Part shown: positions 1 through 7,410 of the stretch, piece after piece
Layout of the letters: each line of letters begins with the position of its first letter
Numbering within the stretch: position 1 is the first letter of the stretch
Origin: JBAYNW01 sp041678605
GTDB lineage: Bacteria; Cyanobacteriota; Vampirovibrionia; Gastranaerophilales; Gastranaerophilaceae
NCBI GenBank assembly: GCA_041678605.1
Contig: JBAYNW010000036.1
Coordinates: forward strand, 1-15,131
Reading direction: 5' to 3'
Length of the DNA stretch: 15,131 nt
Program-made: the position numbers and the translations under genes
The notes under the pieces: model-generated
Told to the model about the DNA's origin: nothing
What the model saw: the letters and a program-made list of their open reading frames with translations, nothing else
The model's database searches: none

Positions 1-675
1 ACCAAATTTACTCGTTCCGCCATTGTATCCATAATCACAATAATGGTAGGCTTTCCAGAGCCAATATTTAGCCCCACCAACCGGATATAAGGCAGGCCCG
101 TTATCATTGTCAATCGCAAAGTAAAATATATCACGACCTAAAGCATTTGGTTTTTTGAGCCCATTTACATCAATCGTAACATCACTCATACATACTTTTG
201 TTAAGGAACTTGCTGAACCGCTGCAGCCTAAAGATAGAGTAGTCAAAGAAACCGACATGCCGTCCGCTGTTATAAATCTGTAATAAGATGCGTTATCATA
301 ACCGCTGTGAGTGTCACTACCGTCAAAATTAAAGGCTATTGTATTTGGGAAACAGCCTGTTGTTGTCGTAGCACAATTTTTCGCCACGTTAAAATAACCG
401 GCTATCTTATCGCCCATGGTTTTTAAATCCGCCGAATCGAAGAAGCAGCTCAAATCGCCTATACAGCCGCCATCGGCGGCCATTTGGATTAGTGCTTGAT
501 TCCATTTTGAATAGGCACTTTTTGCACCCGCGACATACCCTGCTTTTTGAGAATTGGCAATCAGTCCAGAGATTGTATACGCCGCAACTACGCCTATAAT
601 ACCTAATACGATTAGGACTTCGGCGAGAGTGAAGGCGGGTTGAAAGGTCGAACGGCTGAATGGTCGAAAGGTCAA
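1..675 (-). CDS. Prepilin-like protein with type IV pilin N-terminus, 3' end outside the window
   Basis: The minus strand is open through the left edge of the window. Reading from a TTG at 675, residues 1-14 form a basic leader ending in Ala, followed by FTLAEVLIVLGIIGVVAAYT. This is the class III signal peptide and hydrophobic helix of type IV pilins and type II secretion pseudopilins, with the conserved Glu at mature position 5. Position -1 is Ala rather than the usual Gly. The body is rich in Gly, Ser, Asn and Tyr with several Cys residues, as in minor pilins; a prepilin peptidase would cut before Phe15. No in-frame ATG or GTG exists between the upstream stop near 855 and the helix, and no clear Shine-Dalgarno is visible, so the start is uncertain. 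The frame stays open upstream through repeat DNA. The leader codons overlap octamer repeats at 640-671. The gene lies downstream of the ATP synthase operon on the same strand, but nothing suggests a functional link. Whether it is a pilus or secretion component cannot be decided. Confidence 0.8.
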   Translation of the reverse strand, partial: MTFRPFSRSTFQPAFTLAEVLIVLGIIGVVAAYTISGLIANSQKAGYVAGAKSAYSKWNQALIQMAADGGCIGDLSCFFDSADLKTMGDKIAGYFNVAKNCATTTTGCFPNTIAFNFDGSDTHSGYDNASYYRFITADGMSVSLTTLSLGCSGSASSLTKVCMSDVTIDVNGLKKPNALGRDIFYFAIDNDNGPALYPVGGAKYWLWKAYHYCDYGYNGGTSKFG

Positions 676-963
676 TTTTTTAGCGTCGTTGCGAGGGGAA
701 ACAGTGAGACGTGAGAGGTGAGACGTGAGAATAGAAACGGGAGAAGGAAAACGGAATTTCTCGTCGTTGCGAGGGGGTAAATGTTTTGTCCCATGCAAAA
801 GAGCGTTCTCCTCGCAACGACGGGAAATTCCGTTCCCTGTTACCTTTTTTTAAAAAATTTGCGAAGCATTATTGAACTCAATCACTTAATCACCCAGTCA
901 CTTAATCACTTTGTAAAAAGCCATTCAACCAAACTGCCAACCCTCCAAAAGCCTTCAAGCAAT
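676..963. repeat. Repeat-rich intergenic region between atpG and the prepilin gene
   Basis: No credible gene is present. The stretch holds four 7-bp GTGAGAN units at 704-731, two direct and one inverted copy of the word CGTCGTTGCGAGG (684-696, 762-774, inverted 810-822), a large hairpin (750-834), and 880-926, an inverted copy of 11230-11276 with about three mismatches. On the minus strand, 880-926 contains GTGATTAA-type octamers. No confident promoter for the prepilin gene was found. Confidence 0.7.
750..834. repeat. Large inverted repeat (25-bp arms)
   Basis: Arms 750-774 and 810-834 are complementary over 25 positions, with one T-G wobble (761 with 823), around a 35-base loop. Each arm carries the CGTCGTTGCGAGG word. 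There is no T-tract, so it is not a standard intrinsic terminator. It looks like a palindromic repeat element and lies between atpG and the prepilin start. Confidence 0.75.
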
Positions 964-1887
964 TCACCCTTTTAAGGCATCCGCACCCGACACGACCTCG
1001 AGAATTTCCTGTGTAATTGCCCATTGGCGGGCTTTATTATAATCAATGGTCAAAGTTCTTATCATTTCTTCGGCGTTGTTTGAAGCCGCAGTCATCGCCG
1101 TCATGCGAGAAGCAAGCTCGCTCGCCTGTGCTTCTAAAAGTGCCTGATAAATTGTGTTTGTTATGTACAAAGGCACCAATTTTTGCAAAATACTCTGCTC
1201 ATTAGGCTCAAATATCATTACAGGCTCAAGACCTTCGGCTTCTTCGCGGTCGGCCTCAATGTTTATAGGCAAAAGTTCCCACTTTTCTGCCGAATATGAC
1301 ATCATGTTTTTAAATCTTGTGGTAAAAATATCTATTGAATCAATATTTCCCGAAACAAAATTTTCCGCCAAATCCTCTGCAATAGCTTCCGCACCCGCTG
1401 CTGATATTTCATTTGCTACCTTCGTATAAGTTTGAACAATCTCGGTTTTCAACTCCGTTATTTTTCTCTTCAGCGAAAGTATTCCCTTCTGCCCCACCAC
1501 AAAAAGCTTAGACTCAATTCCCTGTTCTTTATATTCCTGAACCTGCTTCAAAACATTTCTGACAATATTTGCGTTGTAAGCCCCCGCCAAACCTTTATTG
1601 GAGGTTATGACCAAAATTCCGGCCATCTTGACTTCACGTTTTTTCAACAATTCTGGATAATTTTCTATCGGCAATTTTGTATCAAGCCCGTCACCGGAGT
1701 AGTCACCTACTGCCCCCAAGAGCTTTCTAAATGCTTTGATTAATTCATCGGAAAACGGCCGTCCCGCTTTAACAGTGCTTTCTGCCCTTTTAACCTTTGC
1801 CGCTGCAACCATTTTCATCGCACGGGTGATTTTTTTCGTGTTTTCAACGCTTTGTATTCTGCTTTTTATGTCTTTTAAATTTGGCAT
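964..1887 (-). CDS. atpG: F1Fo ATP synthase gamma subunit
   Basis: This 307-residue protein is the central rotor shaft of F1, coupling c-ring rotation to the catalytic alpha3beta3 head on the cytoplasmic side of the membrane. The N-terminus (MPNLKDIKSRIQSVENTKKI, then TRAMKMVAAAKV) and the C-terminal helix (NKARQWAITQEILEVVSGAD) are the two conserved halves of the gamma coiled coil. Length is normal for the family (about 285-315). The ATG at 1887 is preceded by AAGGAAATAGG. It is the last gene of the operon, 49 bases after atpA, as in cyanobacteria (where it is called atpC). Beta and epsilon do not follow, so they must be encoded elsewhere, again as in cyanobacteria. The 49-base gap contains GTGAAAA/GTGAGAA words like those in other intergenic regions here. 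No strong intrinsic terminator follows the stop. Confidence 0.97.
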   Translation of the reverse strand: MPNLKDIKSRIQSVENTKKITRAMKMVAAAKVKRAESTVKAGRPFSDELIKAFRKLLGAVGDYSGDGLDTKLPIENYPELLKKREVKMAGILVITSNKGLAGAYNANIVRNVLKQVQEYKEQGIESKLFVVGQKGILSLKRKITELKTEIVQTYTKVANEISAAGAEAIAEDLAENFVSGNIDSIDIFTTRFKNMMSYSAEKWELLPINIEADREEAEGLEPVMIFEPNEQSILQKLVPLYITNTIYQALLEAQASELASRMTAMTAASNNAEEMIRTLTIDYNKARQWAITQEILEVVSGADALKG

Positions 1888-1936
1888 TTTTACCTATTTC
1901 CTTAGTGAAAAGTGAGAAGAAAATCTATTCAGCTTT

Positions 1937-3442
1937 TCAACTTTTAAACTTCGACAAAGCGTTTTGCAAAGCTTCTTTGTCTTCATCTGCCAACGCTCCG
2001 CCGTCGTTAAGTTTCTGAACTAATTCCGGCATATTTGCGTTGTAATAATCAAACCAATCTTTTTTAAATGAATTAATATCTTTGTTATCGACTTCATCCA
2101 AAAGCCCTTCGTTTGCGGCGAACAAAATACTAACCTGCTCTGCCACGCTCAAAGGCTTATACTGAACCTGTTTCAAGACTTCAGTAATCTTTTGGCCCCG
2201 CAAAAGCTGTTTTTTGGTAGCACTGTCCAAATCGGACGAAAATTGTGCAAATGCCTCCAATTCAGTAAATTGTGCCAAATCGAGCCTTAATTTGCCCGCA
2301 ACCTGTTTAATCCCTTTTGTTTGTGCTGCTCCGCCGACTCTGGAAACAGAAATTCCCGCATTAATGGCCGGTCTTATGCCGGAGTTAAACAATGACGACT
2401 CAAGGAAGATTTGCCCGTCCGTAATCGAAATTACATTAGTCGGGATGTATGCTGAAATATCGCCCGCTTGAGTTTCGATAATGGGCAAAGCCGTGATGCT
2501 TCCGCCGCCGAGCTTGTCGGATAATTTGACCGCACGTTCAAGCAATCTTGAGTGCAAGTAAAAAACATCTCCGGGATAAGCTTCACGTCCCGGCGGTCTG
2601 CGAAGAAGCAGACTCATCGCACGATAAGCCTGAGCGTGTTTTGTTAAATCATCATAAATTATCAAAACGTGTTTCCCCTGTTCCAGAAATTCCTCCGCTA
2701 TTGTACAGCCCGCAAAAGGTGCTATATATTGCAAAGGTGCGGATTCGTCAGCTGTTGCCGAAACGATAATCGTGTATTCCATAGCCCCGTGAATTTCAAA
2801 AGTTTTTGCCAGCTGGGCAACCGTAGACGCCTTTTGACCGATTGCAACGTAAACACAAATTACATCCTGACCTTTTTGATTAATAATTGTATCAATGGCA
2901 ATGGCCGTTTTGCCGGTCTGCCTGTCCCCGATAATCAATTCCCTTTGTCCTCGGCCTATCGGAGTCAATGCGTCAATTGCGGTCAGCCCCGTTTGAAGCG
3001 GCTGGTGAACAGGTTTTCTTGCGACGATACCGGGTGCAACTCTTTCAATCGGACGGGTTTTTTCATAACGGATATCGCCCTTCCCGTCGATTGCTTCACC
3101 CGTCGGACTTACAATTCGTCCGATAAGCCCGTCACCGACAGGCACAGAAGCAATGCGTCCGGTTGTCTTGACTGTCATTCCTTCTTTTATGTGCTGATAT
3201 TCACCTAAAATTACTACCCCAACGTTGTCTTCTCCAAGGTTTAAGGTAATTCCCAATGTTCCTTTTTCGTCCTGAAATTCGACAAGCTCGTTTGACATTA
3301 CGTTTCTGAGTCCGTAAATTCTCGCAATCCCGTCTCCGACTTCAAGCACAGAACCAATGTTAGAAATCTCACTCTGAGATTCGTAATTTTCTATCTTGCT
3401 TTTGATGATTGAACTTATTTCGTCCGGTTTAATAGTTACCAT
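1937..3442 (-). CDS. atpA: F1Fo ATP synthase alpha subunit
   Basis: This 501-residue protein is the non-catalytic nucleotide-binding subunit of the F1 head. It contains the P-loop GDRQTGKT (residues 172-179), the Walker B stretch LIIYDD (260-265) and SVSRVGG with the arginine finger at about Arg368, which completes the catalytic site of neighbouring beta. The N-terminal beta-barrel segment (residues 25-95) and C-terminal helical domain are intact and the length is standard. The ATG at 3442 follows an AGGAG box with about 8 bases of spacing. The gene lies between atpH and atpG. The 82-base gap to atpH is longer than the other junctions in the operon and contains 8-bp repeats. Confidence 0.98.
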   Translation of the reverse strand: MVTIKPDEISSIIKSKIENYESQSEISNIGSVLEVGDGIARIYGLRNVMSNELVEFQDEKGTLGITLNLGEDNVGVVILGEYQHIKEGMTVKTTGRIASVPVGDGLIGRIVSPTGEAIDGKGDIRYEKTRPIERVAPGIVARKPVHQPLQTGLTAIDALTPIGRGQRELIIGDRQTGKTAIAIDTIINQKGQDVICVYVAIGQKASTVAQLAKTFEIHGAMEYTIIVSATADESAPLQYIAPFAGCTIAEEFLEQGKHVLIIYDDLTKHAQAYRAMSLLLRRPPGREAYPGDVFYLHSRLLERAVKLSDKLGGGSITALPIIETQAGDISAYIPTNVISITDGQIFLESSLFNSGIRPAINAGISVSRVGGAAQTKGIKQVAGKLRLDLAQFTELEAFAQFSSDLDSATKKQLLRGQKITEVLKQVQYKPLSVAEQVSILFAANEGLLDEVDNKDINSFKKDWFDYYNANMPELVQKLNDGGALADEDKEALQNALSKFKS

Positions 3443-3524
3443 GTTATATGCTCCTTTTTTTTTATTTAAAGGTCGAATGATTGAACAGTTGAAAGGTTAA
3501 TTTTTTCTTCTCACTACTCACTTC
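3443..3524. repeat. Octamer-repeat spacer inside the atp operon
   Basis: Plus-strand 3471-3502 can be cut into four 8-bp units related to GGTCGAAT and AGTTGAAA. It is followed by a C/T-rich stretch that reads as GTGAGTA-like heptamers on the minus strand. The atpA ribosome-binding site (AGGAG) lies at the left end. No promoter or hairpin is clear. Confidence 0.6.
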
Positions 3525-4070
3525 TTACCTTATTATATTTTTACTTAAATCTTCCAATTTGTGCCTCAGGCTCATGTCTATTACATTGTCGCCCATCTTT
3601 AAAATCAGACCCGCAATTATATCGGGACTTATGTTTAATTCTAAAACAACATTTTTTCTCATTTTCTGTTCGAGTTTTTCCCTTAATTTAACCTTCGACT
3701 CCTCATTCATTTCGACGGCCGATGTAACCTGAACTCTGCTTATATTATTTACATCGTCAAGAGTTTTTTTATAAGATTTCAAGACCTCCTCAAAGACTGA
3801 AAACCTGTTTTTATCCACCAGTACTTTTAAAAAATTGACAATGAGGGTATCAATTTCTTCGGAAAAAACCTTGCCGATAATTCCCTTTTTATCCTCAGCC
3901 GAAATCGTCGGATTTGTTAAAAACTCCATTAAATCCTTCGACTGAGCCAAAATGTTATTTACAATTTCCAAATCAGCATTGATTTTTTCGTATGACAATC
4001 TGCCGTCTTTTGCGATTTGAACAAGAGCGTCTGAATATCTTTCTGCTATCAGTGTGTTTTTTGTGTCCAT
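3525..4070 (-). CDS. atpH: F1Fo ATP synthase delta subunit
   Basis: This 181-residue protein sits on top of F1 and joins the alpha subunit N-termini to the peripheral b/b' stalk. The N-terminal segment (IAERYSDALVQIAKDG) and the helical core match the OSCP/delta family. The C-terminal segment (ELNISPDIIAGLILKMGDNV, then IDMSLRHKLEDL) is the conserved delta signature. Length is typical (175-185). The ATG directly abuts the TAA stop of the b subunit gene, so translation is probably coupled. Cyanobacterial annotations call this gene atpD. Confidence 0.95.
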   Translation of the reverse strand: MDTKNTLIAERYSDALVQIAKDGRLSYEKINADLEIVNNILAQSKDLMEFLTNPTISAEDKKGIIGKVFSEEIDTLIVNFLKVLVDKNRFSVFEEVLKSYKKTLDDVNNISRVQVTSAVEMNEESKVKLREKLEQKMRKNVVLELNISPDIIAGLILKMGDNVIDMSLRHKLEDLSKNIIR

Positions 4071-4601
4071 TTAAAAATTTAACCTATCCAATTCTTTGTC
4101 CAGTTCATTTATACTCTCATTTATATATTTTTCGTGCAAACTCGGCGTTTGCTCCAGAACATTCTCGATATGAGATTTTGCGGCTTCAACAGACGCTCTG
4201 GAGGTGCTTTTTGTCAAATTGGAGACAAGCAATTTTTCTTCTGCATCAATAATTTTTGTTGCGTTTGATTCAATGCTTTCAATCTGTTTTTCTGCTTCAG
4301 TAAGTATTTTTTTGCTTATTACTTCTGCACTTTTCTCCGCATCATTGACAATTATTTTAAGTTCTGCCGGAAGGTTTTCAACAGACTTTTCTGCCTGAAA
4401 TAACTGATTTTGAGCTTCTTCTTTCTCTTTTTTTGCCTCATCCAAAATTTTTATGATTTTTTGCTGCAGCGAATTTATTATGTTTTTTATATCGATTTTT
4501 TTAAAAATCCAAACAAAAATCAGAGCAAAAAGTATAAAGTTAAAGGTATTAGATTCAACTATTATAGTCCATATTCTTGATATTATTGATAAATCAACCA
4601 T
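4071..4601 (-). CDS. atpF: F1Fo ATP synthase b subunit
   Basis: This 176-residue peripheral-stalk subunit has one N-terminal membrane span at about residues 19-36 (FNFILFALIFVWIFKKIDI). A long charged, Ala/Glu/Lys-rich helix suited to a coiled coil follows (residues 45-175). It would dimerise with b' and bind delta at its far end. Its start lies 5 bases after the b' stop, with a GGGGAG ribosome-binding site inside the end of b'. Sequence conservation in this family is low, so the call rests on topology, length and operon position between b' and delta. Confidence 0.9.
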   Translation of the reverse strand: MVDLSIISRIWTIIVESNTFNFILFALIFVWIFKKIDIKNIINSLQQKIIKILDEAKKEKEEAQNQLFQAEKSVENLPAELKIIVNDAEKSAEVISKKILTEAEKQIESIESNATKIIDAEEKLLVSNLTKSTSRASVEAAKSHIENVLEQTPSLHEKYINESINELDKELDRLNF

Positions 4602-4606
4602 TTATT

Positions 4607-5029
4607 TTATATTTGCTCCCCTAATATCTTTGATGAAATGTCCATTGCGAGGTTTTTGACTTCCTTCGCCAAAACCGCCTGAGCCTCGCCTTGAGATTTT
4701 TGTAAACCCTCTTTTGCCACGTCAATTTTTTGGCCTGCTTTTTTTTGGGCTTCCGCCGTCAAGACCGCTTTTTGAGCTTTCACTTCATCGGCTTTTTCCA
4801 CAATAATTTTCTTTGCCTCATGTTTTGTTTTTTCAAGCTTTCGTTCTTTGTCCTTTAAAATCTTTTCGGATTTTTCTTTATTCAACTTTGCTTCTTCATA
4901 ATGTTCATCAACAACTTTTTGTCTTTCAGCCACCACTTTGCTCAGCGGTTTATAAAAAATCGCATTCATAATGAGTGAAAAGACAATAAAGCTTATTGCC
5001 GAAACTATAAAAGTAGCGTTAAATTCCAT
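4607..5029 (-). CDS. atpF2: F1Fo ATP synthase b' subunit
   Basis: This 140-residue protein has an N-terminal membrane span (about residues 5-27), then a Lys/Glu/Ala-rich helix to the C-terminus (EVKNLAMDISSKILGEQI). It is a second, shorter b-type stator subunit, named b' and annotated atpG in cyanobacteria. Two distinct b subunits occur in cyanobacteria, chloroplasts and some other lineages; most other bacteria use a b homodimer. It starts 10 bases after atpE, with an AAGGA box overlapping the atpE stop region. The order c-b'-b is the cyanobacterial one. Confidence 0.92.
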   Translation of the reverse strand: MEFNATFIVSAISFIVFSLIMNAIFYKPLSKVVAERQKVVDEHYEEAKLNKEKSEKILKDKERKLEKTKHEAKKIIVEKADEVKAQKAVLTAEAQKKAGQKIDVAKEGLQKSQGEAQAVLAKEVKNLAMDISSKILGEQI

Positions 5030-5039
5030 GGATTAGTCC

Positions 5040-5282
5040 TTAAATCATTCCTGATAGCTTCAGAGCAATAAGCAAAGCGTACAATGCACAAGCTTCTGAA
5101 AGTGCTGCACCGACTAAGAAAAATGCAATTGCCTTACCTGCGATTTCGGGCTGTCTTGAAACACCTTCAAGCAAACCTTTTGTCGCTAACCCGATACCGA
5201 GTCCGGCTCCGATTGCACCGAATCCGATTGCAATACCCGCACCCAATTGTGCTAAATCTGAAATTGTTTTTACATCCGCCAT
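5040..5282 (-). CDS. atpE: F1Fo ATP synthase c subunit (proteolipid)
   Basis: This 80-residue hairpin protein forms the rotor ring. The first membrane helix is Gly-rich (AGIAIGFGAIGAGLGIGLAT, residues 15-34). The polar loop has Arg-Gln-Pro at residues 43-45. The second helix carries the ion-binding carboxylate Glu63 in ALSEACALYALLIALKL. The residue after Glu63 is Ala, not the Ser/Thr of well-known sodium-binding rings, and helix 1 lacks the Gln of that site, so proton use is the better inference. An AGGAG box precedes the ATG. The gene lies 38 bases downstream of atpB. Confidence 0.97.
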   Translation of the reverse strand: MADVKTISDLAQLGAGIAIGFGAIGAGLGIGLATKGLLEGVSRQPEIAGKAIAFFLVGAALSEACALYALLIALKLSGMI

Positions 5283-5320
5283 AGTTTTTTCTCCTTTTTT
5301 TGTATTAATTATTAATCAAT

Positions 5321-6007
5321 CTAATGTTCCTCTGCTGTAGCCATTGAGATATATGCGATAGTCAGCATCATAAATACCAATGCCTGAATAAATGCCACTA
5401 AAACCTCAAAAAGCATGACCGGTATAGGCAAAAAGTAAGCAAATATTCCCAAAGCCGCACCGACAAGAATTTCTCCCGCTAAAATATTGGCAAAAAGCCG
5501 TAGTGCCAAACTCAAAGGCCGTGTTACCATTTCCAGTATTTCTACTAAAAATAGTATTATTTCCGTAAATCCGAATCCGTGGATAAAGAACTTGAATCCT
5601 TTTTTCTTAATTCCCATAAATAAATAGTAACAAAGCACTATGATTGCCATTGCGGCTGTTAAATTTATGTCATTAGTCGGAGAAGCAAGTTCTCCATGCT
5701 TCAGATGCAATAATCTTAGCGGAAGCTGTCCCATCAAATTTGCGGTCAAAATGAACAGAAACAGTGATGCGACAAGCGGAATATGCTTTCTGCCGTCTTT
5801 CCCTATCATGGAGTCGGTTAATCCCCAGAAAAAGCCCATGACACTTTCGGCAAAGGCCTGCACTTTAGAAGGTACCAGAACCAATTTACGTGTTGCCGCA
5901 AAGGCCAAAACAATAAGAAATCCCATAGCAACCCACATTGTTATCAATGTATCCATATTAAAGCTGTAATTGCCTATTTGTGCTATCCAGTGTGCCGCTT
6001 CGCTCAT
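5321..6007 (-). CDS. atpB: F1Fo ATP synthase a subunit
   Basis: This membrane subunit provides the ion half-channels facing the c-ring. The ATG at 6007 is chosen because the protein then begins MSEAAHWIAQIG and has a GTGAGGAT ribosome-binding site just upstream. The frame is open 56 codons further, but that extension runs into the divergent birA gene and looks nothing like subunit a. From this start the protein has 228 residues, slightly short for the family. The conserved stator arginine is Arg170 in PLSLALRLFANILAGE; several hydrophobic spans and the C-terminal FIQALVFMMLTIAYI are also present. It is the first gene of the operon. No atpI-like gene precedes it, unlike most cyanobacterial operons. 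Confidence 0.96.
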   Translation of the reverse strand: MSEAAHWIAQIGNYSFNMDTLITMWVAMGFLIVLAFAATRKLVLVPSKVQAFAESVMGFFWGLTDSMIGKDGRKHIPLVASLFLFILTANLMGQLPLRLLHLKHGELASPTNDINLTAAMAIIVLCYYLFMGIKKKGFKFFIHGFGFTEIILFLVEILEMVTRPLSLALRLFANILAGEILVGAALGIFAYFLPIPVMLFEVLVAFIQALVFMMLTIAYISMATAEEH

Positions 6008-6026
6008 ATCATCCTCACTAAGGTAA

Positions 6027-6054
6027 ATTGTAGCATTTAAATATTTTATTTCAA
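6027..6054 (-). promoter_or_regulatory. Sigma70-type promoter of the atp operon
   Basis: On the minus strand TTGAAA (6049-6054) and TACAAT (6027-6032) are separated by 16 bases. The expected transcript start lies about 12-15 bases upstream of the atpB ATG, leaving room for the GTGAGGAT ribosome-binding site. It supports the 6007 start over the longer frame. Confidence 0.7.
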
Positions 6055-6055
6055 T

Positions 6056-6061
6056 TATAAT
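6056..6061 (+). promoter_or_regulatory. Candidate -10 box of birA
   Basis: A perfect TATAAT lies 6 bases before the birA ATG, with no Shine-Dalgarno between them, so the transcript would begin at or next to the start codon (leaderless). The -35 match is poor, so this is weaker than the lepA case. Confidence 0.45.
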
Positions 6062-6067
6062 TTTAGA

Positions 6068-7405
6068 ATGAATATTATTTATTTTGATAAACTGGATTCG
6101 ACTAACACCTACGCAAAGCAAAATATTGAAACGCTTGCCGACAAGACGGTTGTGTCTGCAAATTTGCAAACTCAAGGCAGGGGGAGATTTACACGAACTT
6201 GGGTTGATTTGGGGCCGGAAAACATCTACATGTCAATTATATTGAAGCCGTCTGAAAGCTTTTTGCCGGTTTATTCAAATTTGACCCAGTATTTATCGGT
6301 TTGTCTGTGTAAACAATTGGAAGAAATGGGACTTTCCCCTCAAATCAGGTGGCCAAATGATGTTTTGCTTAACGGGAAAAAAGTCTGCGGAATACTGGCT
6401 GAAACAGTTACAAAAAGCGGGGTATTAAAGGGAATTGTACTAGGCATAGGAGTTAATTTAAACGCCTCGGCGGATGAAACAGAAGCAATTGACCGTCCCG
6501 CAACAAGTGTCAATCTAGAATTAGGGCAGGTTGTTGACAAAAAAGAGTTTATGCAAAAACTTATTGACAATTTTTTTGCGAATTATGACGAATTTTTGGG
6601 AAATGGGTTTGTTTGGATTAAACAGGATTATGAAAAATTGGCATGGCTTTTTTTTCAGGCTCCGTACCTTCTTGAGGGGATGTCCTCAGCTTCACTTTCC
6701 CCCTCCCCCCTTGAGGGGGAGGGTTGGGGTGGGGGGCCAAAAAAAATATCCCGCCTTTACACCCAACTGTCTCTTGAATACGCGAAAGAATTAAGAAAAA
6801 AAATGACTGATGCGGAAAATTTGCTTTGGCATTACCTAAAAAAAAGGCAAATTGGCGGCGTTAAATTTAGAAAGCAATCACCTATTGGTAAATACATAGT
6901 AGATTTTGTCTGCTTTGAAAAAAACCTTATTATAGAGCTTGATGGAGGTCAACATTTAGAAAATCAAAATATTGAACATGATAAAAGACGAGATGAATTT
7001 TTAGAGAAATCAGGATACACCGTCTTGAGATTTTTTAATACTGATATCTTCAAAAATATTGAAGGAGTTTTGGAGTGCGTTTATGATAATGTAATACCCC
7101 CCACCCCAAACCCTCCCCCTCAAGGGGGGAGGGAGTCAGCCAAAACCCCCACCCCAAACCCTCCCCCTCAAGGGGGGAGGGAGTCAGCCAAAACCCCCAC
7201 CCCAAACCCTCCCCCTCAAGGGGGGAGGGAGTCAGCTAAAATTTCCACCGACAAACTACAAAAGTACCCCACGCCATCAATTAAAGTTGCCATTTTTGAT
7301 AAAATTAAAGAAGGCCGATTCAAAGGTTTTGACAATGACGGGGCTTTGATTTTATTGACATCTGACGGCAAAGTTGAAAAAATTAACATGGGCGAAATAA
7401 TTTAA
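6068..7405 (+). CDS. birA: Biotin-protein ligase with in-frame DUF559 endonuclease-like insertion
   Basis: This gene encodes 445 residues, while a BirA without a DNA-binding domain is usually about 230-270. Residues 1-195 are the ligase catalytic domain, which activates biotin with ATP and transfers it to carrier proteins such as acetyl-CoA carboxylase. Visible motifs are DSTNTYAK (10-17), GRGRFTRTW (37-45), RWPNDVLLNGKKVCGILAE (94-112) and VLGIGVN (124-130). Residues 405-445 (KVAIFDKIKEGRFKGF to INMGEII) are the BirA C-terminal SH3-like domain. Between them lies a DUF559-type domain (about 231-340) with VDF, ELDGGQH and TVLRFFNTD, related to Vsr/restriction-like PD-(D/E)xK nucleases. A Pro/Gly-rich linker of three 16-residue repeats (344-391) follows. 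No helix-turn-helix domain is present, so it is probably not a biotin-operon repressor. Both ligase parts are intact; activity of the interrupted protein is unknown. Confidence 0.88.
   Translation: MNIIYFDKLDSTNTYAKQNIETLADKTVVSANLQTQGRGRFTRTWVDLGPENIYMSIILKPSESFLPVYSNLTQYLSVCLCKQLEEMGLSPQIRWPNDVLLNGKKVCGILAETVTKSGVLKGIVLGIGVNLNASADETEAIDRPATSVNLELGQVVDKKEFMQKLIDNFFANYDEFLGNGFVWIKQDYEKLAWLFFQAPYLLEGMSSASLSPSPLEGEGWGGGPKKISRLYTQLSLEYAKELRKKMTDAENLLWHYLKKRQIGGVKFRKQSPIGKYIVDFVCFEKNLIIELDGGQHLENQNIEHDKRRDEFLEKSGYTVLRFFNTDIFKNIEGVLECVYDNVIPPTPNPPPQGGRESAKTPTPNPPPQGGRESAKTPTPNPPPQGGRESAKISTDKLQKYPTPSIKVAIFDKIKEGRFKGFDNDGALILLTSDGKVEKINMGEII
6699..7239 (+). mobile_element. DUF559 cassette with GC-rich terminal inverted repeats, inserted in birA
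   Basis: The left end at 6699-6736 and the right end at 7097-7135 are inverted copies about 38 bp long, differing by about two changes. Each end is itself a palindrome built on CCCTCCCCC-TTGA-GGGGGAGGG. The right end is present three times in tandem. Between the ends lies a DUF559 reading frame whose usual start region (ELRKKMTDAENLLWHYLKKR) is intact. The ends are far more GC-rich than the surrounding DNA. No transposase is present, so this would be a non-autonomous or endonuclease-associated element. Exact insertion borders and any target duplication could not be set; the outer limits are probably between 6655 and 7260. Confidence 0.7.
7096..7239 (+). repeat. Three tandem 48-bp repeats (16 aa per unit)
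   Basis: The unit encodes KTPTPNPPPQGGRESA. Three near-identical copies follow each other and match the right end of the DUF559 cassette. Because 48 is a multiple of 3, expansion keeps birA in frame. Confidence 0.9.
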
Positions 7406-7410
7406 AAAAT

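Noticed and set aside
781..975. 64-codon plus-strand frame
   Set aside because: It translates the palindrome and octamer repeats antisense to the end of atpG, with no supporting signals.
5040..5282. Sodium-binding c-ring
   Set aside because: The Ser/Thr after the key Glu and the helix-1 Gln of known sodium sites are absent.
6008..6175. 56-codon N-terminal extension of the ATP synthase a subunit
   Set aside because: It overlaps the divergent birA coding region and the operon promoter, and the subunit has a good start with ribosome-binding site at 6007.
7096..7239. CRISPR array
   Set aside because: The 48-bp units are contiguous with no variable spacers and are coding.
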